From the NCBI GenBank assembly GCA_009193035.1, contig SWDT01000145.1:1-64000 (forward strand): a stretch of 64,000 nucleotides of DNA. Reading direction: 5' to 3'. The translations under genes and the position numbers were made by a program. This document shows, piece after piece, positions 1 to 9,935 of this stretch. Within the stretch, counting starts at the first letter, position 1. Every line of letters starts with the position of its first letter. The notes beneath the pieces are model-generated. The model searched no databases. It had not been told where the DNA came from and worked only from the letters and a program-made list of their open reading frames with translations. This DNA is from Halicephalobus mephisto. Its lineage: Eukaryota; Nematoda; Chromadorea; Rhabditida; Panagrolaimidae.

Positions 1-12
1 TGGACAGTTGGT

Positions 13-34
13 TACGGGGCGTAAACGCCCCGTA
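13..34. repeat. Short perfect GC-rich hairpin
   Basis: Ten-base arms (TACGGGGCGT and its reverse complement) are separated by AA. The hairpin lies 147 bp beyond the channel gene's stop codon in otherwise AT-rich DNA. It may be part of the 3' flank or a remnant of the GC-rich repeat modules seen at 540-1320. No function is assigned. Confidence 0.5.
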
Positions 35-180
35 TTGTCGTCTACGTGTTAAATAATGATTTTTTTAAAATTACAATGACTACGTTATTTTCGATCTTCG
101 TTTTCTAAAAATTGCTCAATGGAACGTGCTGTCAAATCTGACATTCAAACAAAGATTCTATTTTTAATTTGACATTTTAT

Positions 181-3100
181 TCAATTATCCTTTTTGGTAG
201 GTATAATCAATTCTTCGATAATTTCGTCATTTTCAGAAGACTCATCAGATACTACTTCGTATTTGGCTAATTTATTTTCCAAGTACTTTATTCGGTCACC
301 TAATTTGTTTTCGGTGTTGATTCTTTCGGCCATTAATCTTGCAATTCTGAAATTTCCGTATTAAAATTGAAAATCAAATAAGGGAGTTCCCACTTACCGG
401 ATTTGGAGGTTTTTAACGCAGATCTGAAGCTCTTCCGCCATCTCTTCGACTGTTCTGTTCTCTTCTGGCGCATTTTCATCGAGCAAATTGTCTTTGCGAA
501 GGATTTCGCGACCCTATAATGTTTGTTTGTCCTTAAATCGAAACTCTGACTCGGTCCCCGGGAACAGTTGGTCCCTATTTCGTAAGAGTTTTATTTTTTT
601 AGATCGATTTTTCCAGTATTTAAATTGATCTAAAACGTTAATAAAAATAATTATTCTTAAAAAACTTCAAACTTTCCAAGGGTAGAAGGGGGTGGATGCC
701 CCAAGGGACAAAAATCGAAAAATCTACTTTTTAATCTTCTTGGATTAATTTTTTTGATTTTTAAAATGGCCTAAAATGATGATTGAAAAAGATTATTCTT
801 AAAAAATTCAAATTCATCAAGGAATAAATGCCTTAGGGGATCAGGGGGTAAATGCCTTAGGGGATCCAAAGAGTAAATGCCCCAGGGGCCTAAATGTTTC
901 ATAACCCACTTTTCACCAGTTTAAACTAATTTATTCGGTGTTGAAATCGGTCTAAAATGGTGATTAAGTAATCAAGATTTATCTAAAAAGGAAAATTTCA
1001 AGCCCACCAGAGGCCCAGGGGGTAACTGTCCTAAGGGAGGAATTGTCATATAGTTCATTTTTTACTTTTTTAAGCAGTCTTTTTTGCATCTGAAATGACA
1101 TTCGTCACAAACAGACTGGCTCCAAAAAGGAAAAATGGGTGTACAAGGGCTGTTTCCTCAGGGCATTTGGTCCCTTATTTCGTAAGTCTTATTTTTTGTC
1201 TTTTCAGATTGATCTTTTTCGAACTTGGATCAGCTCGAAATGACAATCGTGATCAAAAAAACCGGTAAAAATTCGAAATTTGAAGACCCAGGAGCAAATG
1301 CCCCAGGGGAGCGACTGTTATACGGTCTTTAAATAAGATAAAATTGTCAAACTTTTTGGATAAGCATCTTCCTGGCTTCTGGATACTCCTTCAGAGCGGA
1401 CCAAAGATCGGTTTTGTTGAGGACAAACAGATCCGTATATCCCACGGATTTGACGTTGGCGGTTCGTCTGTTGCCGTTTTTGCTTCCGGCAATGTTCAAA
1501 ATACTCAATTCTCCAAAAACAGCCCCTTCGATCAGTGTAGCATATACTGTAACTCCATCATCGGCCACTACCTGCAGTTTCCCTTTTTTGACGATGTACA
1601 TTTCTCTTCCGATGTCGCCCTTCCGACAGATGTAGTCTCCTGGAGAAAACACTTGAAGTTTCAAATTCAAAACCAATTCAGCAAGTAAACCAGCCTCACA
1701 ATCCTGAAATTTTTTACTTTTAAATTTCGTAATAAATAAAATTTTGTGGAAGATTTTTAAATTTCTCAGTGCTCCATTTTACCGAAATTGGAGGTCAAAG
1801 TTGGTCATCAAAGTTAAAAATCAAATTTTGAAGTCAAAGTTCGTAATCGAAATTGATCATCAAAGTTAATAATCAAATTTTGAAGTCAAAGTTAATAATC
1901 AAAGTTAAAAGTCAAAGTTGACAATTAAACTTCAAAATTAAAGTTCGAAGTCAAAGTTGATCATCAAAGTTAAAAATCGAATTTCGAAGTTAAAAATCAA
2001 AGTTGATCAAATTTTGAAATCCAAGTTGATTATCAAAGTTAATAATCAAACTTCGAAGTTAAAAGTCAAAGTTGATAATCAAATTTCGAAATCAAAGTTG
2101 ATCATCAAAGTTAAAAATAAAAATTTGACTTTTTGCACTAAGATAACAAAAATTTTCGAATTGAAGATCTTTGAAACTTTAAAATTTTCTGAAAATTTCG
2201 CAACAAGATTAGTTTTTAATGTTTTAGAACCAAAATCCTTTGAAATCTCCCGGAATCCCATAAAATAAAAAACCAAAGTTCTCCAAAAATCCCAAAATTC
2301 ATAACCGGATTATTTCGTAATCATACTTTTAATTTTTAAAATATCATTGTTTCGAAATCCTAACCTGGAAAATTCGGACTTTTCTCAATGTTTCAAAATC
2401 CTAACCTGGAAAATCCGGACTTTTCTCAATGTTTCGAAATCCTAACCTGGAAAATCCGGACTTTTCTCAATGTTTTGAAATCCTAACCTGGAAAATCCGG
2501 ACTTTTCTCAATGTTTCAAAATCCTAACCTGGAAAATCCGGACTTTTCTCAATGTTTCGAAATGGACGTGCATGGCTATCTCGGCCTGCAGCTTGTCTGG
2601 CAGGACCTGGAGGACCTGCTGATCGCTTAGGCTCTGTTTGTTGTCCCAGAGGTAATCGAACCACTTGATTACTCTGATTTCCAGAGCTTTGGTTACTTTC
2701 CTGAGTTCCAAGTACTGCTTAATCCCGTCCATCTTCGTTTGAAAATCAGTCCTAGCAGCACTTATGTTCGAAATCATACTGCCTACATTACCGACAATTG
2801 TGGCGAAAATCAAAACTCCACACATGAGATCCAAAGTCACAAAAACAAATTCGACATTTTTTTGAGGAGCTGGAACTTCTCCAATTGTGGTCAAAATTAA
2901 AGTTGACCAATAAAAACTGTAAATATAACGACGGGCCAATGTGTCTTTGACACCTCTGAAAATTTTTGGATTTTGTCATTTGTGAAAATTTATGTAAAAA
3001 ATCGTAACTTTTGCTTCAGTAACAAGTGCAGAATGTTATTGTTGTAATTTTTGTGACAATTGACAACTTTGAAAAAGAATGTAACGTATTTTTGGTGATT

Positions 3101-6100
3101 TTTATGAATATTTGGTATTTCGAAAAAAGTTAAATTGAGTATTATGTTAGAGTTACGAAGTCATCTGTGATGAAGGCTACACAAAAGTTACAATATCTTC
3201 CACGATTAAATGTTACGGAAAGGTTATGAGATATTAAATAACGAAATATAAAAAAACATTTGACTTTTTGTGACGAAATATGATACAAAAAGTTACATGA
3301 TTTTCTGCAATAAAAAGTAACACAAAAATAACTTAATTTTTCTAGACGAAATGCCATATAAAAGTTATCAGATTTTTTACAATGAAATCTTATAGAAAAT
3401 TCACAGAGTATTAAATAACGAAATATAAAAAAATATTTGACTTTTTGTGACGAAATATGATACAAAAAGTTACATGATTTTCTGCAATAAAAAGTAACAC
3501 AAAAATAACTTAATTTTTCTAGACGAAATGCCATATAAAAGTTATCAGATTTTTTACAATGAAATCTTTTAAAAAATTCACAGAGTATTAAATAACGAAA
3601 TGTTAACTATTAATCATTTTCTATGACGAAATGTGACACACAAGTTACAAAAATTTCTGTGATAAAGAATCACAAAAATAATTTAATTTTTCTAGACGAA
3701 ATGTCATATAAGGATTATCGGATTTTCTATAATGAAATATTATAGAAAATTCAAAGTATTAAATAACGAAATATAAAAAGGTGATTTTCCGTGACGAAAT
3801 ATAGTAAAAAATTATAAAATTTCCTATAAATATGTATTACACTAAAGTTACAAGGATTTCTATGACGAAATTCCACATAAATATTATAAAAATTTCAATG
3901 ATAAAATGTCATACACAAATTTTGAACTTTTCTGCGATGAAAAAACACAAATATAACTCGACTTTTCGTGACGAAGTGCTACATAAAAGTCACAAAATGT
4001 TCCACAAGATAACATCGAAGATTAAGCAATTTTTGCAACGAAATATCACATGAAAATTACAGTGATTTTTGTGATGAGATGTCACATAACGATTATGAAA
4101 TTTCTCTGGAGAAATATCACGTAAAAGTTACATGATTGTTCGTGAGGAGATTTCACATTTTTGTCACTTTTTACGTCATGCAGAAGTTACGATTTTTGTA
4201 GTTTTCTTACATCGGCAAACTTTGGGTGTTTTTAGGACCGTACACCCAGCTGTCGTCTCCTAATCCTATCGATTCGGATATGAAAAAATAAAAACAAGCA
4301 TTCCAGTGGATTATGACGGCGATGTACCACACCACAGAACTGACTCTGAAAACGTTCGGCATCGAACTTCTGGTTTCTGTCTGCTCCATGAATCTGCTGA
4401 TTCTTTCTCTTCTCAGTAGCCTGTTCAATCTGAAAATAGGTCTTGCTTTCTGGAAAATCATCATCAAGATGTAATCCAAAGGAAAAAAACTAAGTAAATC
4501 CAGTTTGAATTGCCTGCTTTTTAGGTACATTTTCCTAATCCGAGCCACATCCCGGACTAGCAAGCCCTGGTCCAGGAATCCTAAAGCCGATAATTCCGTA
4601 TTGATTGAAACTCCAAGACTCACCTGTTCGAGAGCGCATAAACATGTCTAGAAGATAAATAAAGTCGAAAAATAAATCCAAACTTATCCAGAACATCCAC
4701 AAATAGCCAGAGGCAAGATCCACGAAAACTGCTCTCGCGATCGGGACCACCAAATTGTAAACGTAAGCTATGGACACTACAGCCACCCAATAGTAAAAGT
4801 AATTAGCATTACTGTCGATGACCAAATGATTAAAAATGTATTTTAATCGATTTTTTCTAAAAAGTTCTCTTTCTTCGTTGGTCTCAGTTATGCCAGACAA
4901 TCCGAATTTTTTCAGAAATTTGTCGTCTTCTGGAGCCGAATTTATTCCAGAAGAATCAGCAACTCTGGAGCTTCGAAATCTGAATTTCAAAAGACGAATT
5001 AAACTTTTCGAAATTATCTGGAAAGTTGAATTAGATTCAGGTACCGTAACCTGGACATCTTCGCTCTTCACTAATCCCCCGTTTTCCTTCAAATTTTGAA
5101 TGTTATTTTCGGAAATTTCCTGAAAGTTTAAATTTATTTACAAAATTATCTATATAGTACTGTAGGATGGGTTGTGAATTTTTAAAATAACAGTATTTTC
5201 GTAATTATTAACTGCCGAAGATAAAATGTACAAAAAAAATGTAATTTTAGGTTCAATAACAAATATTAATCATCACTATTAAGTTTCAATTTTTGTCACA
5301 AATGTCAAATATTTATGAAAATTATGACGATTGTTATATTTTGTCAAATTTCGTAATTTTTACTGAACCTAAAGTTATGTTATTTGTGTGTAAGGTATTT
5401 TAATATTAAAGTTTTTAAGATATTTACGAATAATTTCATATACACACAAAAAAGCGTAATTTTAGATTTAATAACAAATATTAATCGTTACTATTAAGTT
5501 TCAATTTTTGTCACAAATGTCAAATATACATAAATTATGACGATTGTTATATTTTTGTCAAATTTCGTAATTTTTACTGAACCTAAAGTTACGTTTTTTG
5601 TGTGTGGGATCATGTGCTTCATTTGACCGTAATCCGGAAGTTTCTAGATCCAGCCAAGAGTAGTTTCGAAAAATTAATTACAAAATAACCAAAAATTACG
5701 AAATAGTCATTGAACAAAACTGAAATTTAGAATACTGTAGTTTCTAAAAAGTTCTAATTTTTCGCGTTGGGACCATTTCGTAAAAAAGTAATTTCTTAGT
5801 TTTTACAATAATTATCTTCAAAAATATCCTTACCTCTGAAGGTTTTTTACTTTCTGATTCTTCCATACTTACAGTATTCTTATTTTCTGGAATTTTTCCG
5901 ACTTTTACATTTCCGGAAATTTCAGATTCTGGAGAATTCCCAGGTTCATGAAATACGTGACGATCTGCAGCTTTTTTTTGTCTTTTGCTGACGGAGAAAG
6001 TTGATCGATGACGACTTCTGGAGGACTTCGGTGGAGGAGATGCTGATGTGGTCGGTTCCCTGAATGGAGACTTGTCCGTGCCCCAGGGCTGGCTAGATTC

Positions 6101-6121
6101 AAAGCGGCTTTTCGTCCTCAT
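181..6121 (-). CDS. tax-4: Cyclic-nucleotide-gated cation channel alpha subunit, TAX-4/CNG-3 type
   Basis: Seven exons: 6121-5834, 5119-4624, 4580-4211, 2955-2529, 1703-1353, 513-398, 346-181, giving 737 aa (recalled TAX-4 length 733). The N-terminus is hydrophilic. A six-helix channel core follows, with an S4-like arginine run ([11 protein letters not shown]), a pore TTIGE at about 407-411 (Glu411, alpha-type), and a C-linker. The cyclic-nucleotide-binding domain spans about 528-640, with FGE (590-592) and RRTA (606-609). A C-terminal leucine-zipper-like helix follows. The family opens to cGMP in sensory cilia and carries thermo-, odour and taste transduction. The intron at 4581-4623 is only 43 bp, and the 2956-4210 intron is full of satellite. 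The exon ending at 2529 is followed by four further copies of its own end and splice donor. The C-terminus after the zipper is shorter than in TAX-4, so a cng-3 orthologue is possible. No acceptor is visible just before the ATG. Confidence 0.88.
540..1325. repeat. Degenerate repeats rich in 'atgcccc.aggggg' modules in CNG intron 5
   Basis: The intron at 514-1352 contains several diverged copies of a module holding a CCCC-N-GGGG-type core, a 'ggtccctatttcgtaa' segment and a run of 'gattgatcttttt'. Related sequence occurs at 24780-25240, so this is a dispersed family rather than an intron-specific feature. No ORF is visible. Confidence 0.5.
1790..2130. repeat. Tandem degenerate 'caaagttgatcatcaaagtt' array in CNG intron 4
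   Basis: About 340 bp are built from short variants of AAAGTTGATNATCAAAGTT, AAATTTCGAAGTC and similar. A related composition recurs at 45770-46020 and 63110-63345 in other genes. Short ORFs through it are by-products of the repetition. Confidence 0.65.
2358..2563 (-). repeat. Five tandem 41-bp copies of an exon end plus 5' splice site
   Basis: The unit, read on the minus strand, encodes the end of the C-linker exon ([10 protein letters not shown]) followed by the donor GTTAGG. CCTAACCTGG, the complement of the donor junction, starts at 2359, 2400, 2441, 2482 and 2523, an exact 41-bp period. Only the first donor in transcription order (exon end 2529) keeps the channel frame into the next exon (DCEAGLL). 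41 is not a multiple of three, so a downstream donor would shift frame. Copies differ at one or two bases. Confidence 0.9.
3235..3780. repeat. ~177-bp tandem satellite in CNG intron 3
   Basis: The anchor 'aacgaaat' recurs at about 3240, 3417, 3594 and 3764. Copies one to three have period 177 and the next about 170. Each unit is itself built of shorter 'tgacgaaat...gttac' blocks that continue, more diverged, to about 4190. Because 177 is divisible by three, one minus-strand frame stays open and shows a repeated 59-residue pattern. I regard that ORF as an artefact. Confidence 0.75.
5228..5606. repeat. Two MITE-like elements with CACACAAAAAA termini in CNG intron 1
   Basis: One element spans about 5442-5606, starting CACACAAAAAAGCGTAATTT and ending in the near inverse (AAAGTTACGTTTTTTGTGTG). 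A second, less complete copy lies at about 5228-5395. The interior holds a palindromic arrangement of 'tttttgtcacaaatgtcaaat'. The same family occurs at 34930-35380 and 60660-60922. Confidence 0.7.
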
Positions 6122-7200
6122 CGGATTGACAATTTCCGGATTTTACAAAATAAGAAATGGAAAAATATATAATTTTAAAAAAATATTTTATAAATTTTTT
6201 AAAATAAAATTTTATTCTAACAAACAAAATGGGGGTTTTCAATGGCTTCTGTTATTTAATTTTTGAATGGCTTCTTATCGGAGAAAATATTACGAAATTA
6301 TTTTTAATTAAAAAAATTACTTTATTTAAATTTAAAAATTAAAAATTATTTTTAATTTAAAAAATTACTTTATTTAAATTTGAAAATTAAAAATTATTTT
6401 TAATTTAAAAAATTACTTTATTTAAATTTAAAAATTCAAAATTATTTTTAATTAAAAAAATTACTTTATTTAAATTTGAAAATTCAAAAATTAAAAACTA
6501 TTTTTAATTTAAAAATTAAAAATTATTTTCAATATTTTAAAATTTAAAAAATTATTTTGATTTATGAAAATTAATAAATTTAAAACTTAAGTTTAAAAAT
6601 TTCCGTTCTGAAACATTTTTTGAATTTTATTTATTTTAAAATTTCTAAATTATTTTTAATTTCTAAATTATTTTTATTTTTTAAATTATTTCTAATTTCT
6701 AAATTATTTTAAAATTTCTAAATTATTTCTAATTTTTAAATTATTTTAAAACTTTTAAATTATTTTAAAATTATTTTTATGATATTTATCGATTTATATC
6801 AATTACTTTTTAAATTGATTTTGAAAACAAAAACTTTGAATTCTTTTGAAAATCAGGTTTTGAAAAAAAAGACAAACTTACGAACCTAAATGTTTTAATC
6901 TAGATATTTCAGAAATTCATTTCAAAAATTAGTTCTTTATGTTTCTTAAATAAATTTTCTTTAAAAAACTTTTGAGAAAGTTTGTTTTAATTTTTAATAA
7001 AATTAATTTTTTTTAATTTGAAAGTTTTTAAAGTAAAAAAATTGTTTTTTTTTGAAAATTATTTAAATATTTGTTTGATTTTTTAATTTTTATATAACTT
7101 TTAATCTTCGATGATGAAAAAAGATCTTTTTTATTCCACATTACCTTGACTTAGAAGTCACCAGATCTACTCAAGTTGAATATTTTTAAAATATCAATGA
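6122..7200. other. AT-rich intergenic region between CNG and orai-1
   Basis: This is the divergent promoter region of the minus-strand channel gene and plus-strand orai-1. From 6290 to about 6560 there are roughly 60-bp direct repeats of 'attatttttaatttaaaaaattactttatttaaatt'. The rest is A/T homopolymer-rich sequence. I see no further exon, no X-box and no RNA gene in it. Confidence 0.6.
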
Positions 7201-7680
7201 CGAAATAGTTTAAAATTGCAAACTGCCACAGGCAATGGGAACTATTCCATAAATCGATCACTTTGATTACTAACAAGTTCCAAACATTCTATTCGAGATA
7301 ATTTTGTAAAAATGTTTATTTTTCTTTTTTTACAAAATGTAGTTGATTAAAAAATCCAAAATTACTGTAGATTTGGAAAATTTCTAGAAATCTGTATTGA
7401 GATATTTAAAAAAAACTGATTTTAATTTATATATGTAGTCAATTACGAAATAGTTTAAAATTGCAAACTGCCACAGGCAATGGGAACTGTTCTATAAATC
7501 GATCACTTTGATTACTAACAAGTTCCAAAAATTCTATTCGAGATAATTTTGTAAAAATGTTTATTTTTCGTTTTTTACAAAATGTAGTTAATTAAAAAAT
7601 CAAAATTACTGTAGATTTTAAAAATTTCTAAAAATCTGTATTGAGATATTTTTTAAAAAAACTAATTTTAATTTTTTATT
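7201..7680. repeat. Tandem duplication of ~245 bp upstream of orai-1 exon
   Basis: Two consecutive copies (about 7201-7445 and 7446-7680) begin 'cgaaatagtttaaaattgc' and share most bases over their length. The second copy ends about 20 bp before the acceptor at 7700. Confidence 0.8.
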
Positions 7681-7700
7681 TTGATTAATTTACATTTCAG

Positions 7701-9293
7701 ATCAGTCATTCTTCGAAAAAATCGAATAATTCATCGACGATAAATAAAACCATGAGAAAAAACACATTGGTGAGTGATGTGATTCCTATTTGATCACCAT
7801 AATCCTCTCATGGATGTCAGTCATTTTCGAAGTTTACAAACTTTAGGCTATTCGGTTTAATACTATTTTTGTCAATATATATTTTGTTCATTTTAGTCAC
7901 CACCGGAGGTGGAGATGAAATTTATTGCATCTGAAACCGAAGGATCTGATTCCATCCAAAGTAAGTTGTTTTCAGTAAAAATTGCTTTTAAAATAATATT
8001 TTTTAAAGTAAAATAATATTTTTTAAAATAAAATTATTTCTTAAAAATAAAATTATTTTTTAAGTAAAATTATTTTTTTTAAAGCAAAATTATTTTTCAA
8101 ACAATATTTATTTTCTTAAATAAAAATAATTTTATAAATAAGATTTTTTAAAATAAATTTCCGAATCTTTAAATTCTGTGAAAGTAAGGTTCTGATGAAT
8201 GAGTTTCTGAATTCTTAAACTTTTTGTGAATGAATATCTGAATTCTTAAATTACTTAGAAATAAACGTTCCAAATCTTTAAATTATTTAAAAATGAACTT
8301 TTCAAAATAAATTTCTGAGTTTTTAAATTATTTAAAAATGAACTTTTCAAAATAAATTTCTGAATCTTTAAATTACTTAAAAATAAACTTTTCAAAATGA
8401 ATTTCCAAATCTAAATCACTTAAAAATAAACTTTTTAAAATAAATTTCCGAATTCTTAAATTACTTAAAAATAAACTTTTTAAAATAAATTTCCGAATTT
8501 TTTAATTACTTAAAAATAAATTTCTGATGAATCAATCTCTAAATTTTTAAACTTTTTTAAAAAAATTTTATAAATGAATCTTTGAATCTTTAAACTGTTC
8601 GAAAATAAACTTTTCGTAAACGAATCTCTGAACCCTTAGGCTCCTTGTGAATGAATTTATCAGTTTTCTGCGAATGAACTCCCTTATTATTTCTGATTGA
8701 CTGTTCAGTGAATATGAATCATCTGATCAATCCAATTTCTCTCACACCTACACTTTTAAGTATTTTTACACCCACACCCCAAATTAGAAAAATGATAATG
8801 ATTTGTTTTTTTAATATTTTTAATTTTTAAACAATTTTTTTTAAATATTTTTAATTTTTGAATAATATCAATTTTTTAATAATTTTGATTTTTAAATAAT
8901 ATTAATTTCTTAAAATAATTTAAATTTTTTTAATAATTTTGATTTTTTTAATAGTTTTAATTTTTAAACAATTTTAATTTTTTAATAATTTTGATTTTTT
9001 AATAATTTTGATTTTTTTAATAGTTTTAATTTTTAAACAATTTTAATTTTTTAATAATATCAATTTTTTAATGATTTAAATTTTTTAATAATATCAATTT
9101 TTTTTAATAATTTTAATTTTTAAATAATATCAACTTTTTAATAATTTTGGTTTAGAAAGAGTGCCATCAGAACCTCGTCTTGCCCACTCAATCAGTGAAC
9201 AGAACTTGGTCTCGCACAATATGAAGAAATCATCGAACTCATTCCTCTATCCGCCCCAGTTACCTGTTTCCGGACAATCCAAAATTTGTCCAT
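7701..9293 (+). CDS. orai-1: Probable upstream (long-isoform) coding exons of orai-1
   Basis: Three exons join in frame: 7701-7769, 7897-7960 and 9156-9293. They begin ISHSSKKSNN.. with a possible start at 7752-7754 (ATGAGAAAA) and end ..SGQSKICP. The first is open across its whole length from an acceptor, so a further upstream exon may exist. The product is a serine-rich hydrophilic tail. The last exon ends in phase 1 and cannot join the 9934 exon directly, because that would create TAG. Insertion of a 21-nt micro-exon at about 9419-9439 would restore the frame. Assignment to orai-1 rests on position and strand and could be wrong. Confidence 0.45.
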
Positions 9294-9637
9294 GTAAGTT
9301 CTTTTACATTTTTTATTTTGCTTATTATTGGTCTTATGGCAAAAAATCGATACTTTATTTCCAATCAAGTTCTTTTGTCCACGTAAACATGAATGAAATG
9401 TATGCAAGAAAGCATCGCAGCCAGTCTTTCCTTCCGATTTGGTTAGTTTATCTGGCGAGAGTGCAGACGCGCGTTGTTCTTCGAAAAGTTCATATATCAA
9501 ATTTTAATTTTTTCCAATTTTTAAACTTTTTTATTTTCGTCATGGATTTTTATTCAACGAATTGATTTTGTAATTGATTATTTTCTATCTTGGTACGTCT
9601 GTTCGCGATCAGATAATTTTTATTTTTCGTTTTTGCG

Positions 9638-9858
9638 ATGAATCTTGGTTCTAATTTTTATGATTTTGATGAATTTGATAATTCTGAAGATCAACGTGGA
9701 TTTCCAGCTAATCCAACACTTGGAAGTGGACATTCTATTTATTTATCGTCTCTGGGATCGAGGAATATTCTTCATCCGACAGCTGGAACCGCTTTGAACG
9801 GATCGGGACCAGATTTGGCGTCCTTGGCAGCGGCAATTTCTCATTCCTATCTTAAAAA
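9638..9858 (+). CDS. orai-1: Alternative first coding exon of orai-1 (isoform B)
   Basis: ATG at 9638 opens a 73-codon exon (MNLGSNFYDFDEF.. to ..SHSYLKK) ending at a GTAAGT donor in phase 2. That phase cannot enter the 9934 exon, which would give an immediate stop. It exactly matches the exon at 10886 (AA|A CAT AGA), giving ..LKK-HRGELS.. and a 275-aa Orai isoform. No acceptor precedes the ATG, which fits a genuine first exon with its own promoter. Confidence 0.55.
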
Positions 9859-9935
9859 GTAAGTTTTCGGACTTTTTGGATATGGATAAGCTTGCTGGCT
9901 TGGATTATTGATTTTTATTTTGCGTTGCTTTAGAG

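Noticed and set aside
2358..2563. 41-bp repeat considered as a CRISPR-like array or protein repeat
   Set aside because: No spacers, and the period is not a multiple of three. It is clearly a duplicated exon end with splice donor.
3142..3534. 130-codon minus-strand ORF with a repeated ~59-residue pattern
   Set aside because: It lies inside a CNG intron and exists only because the satellite period (177) is divisible by three.
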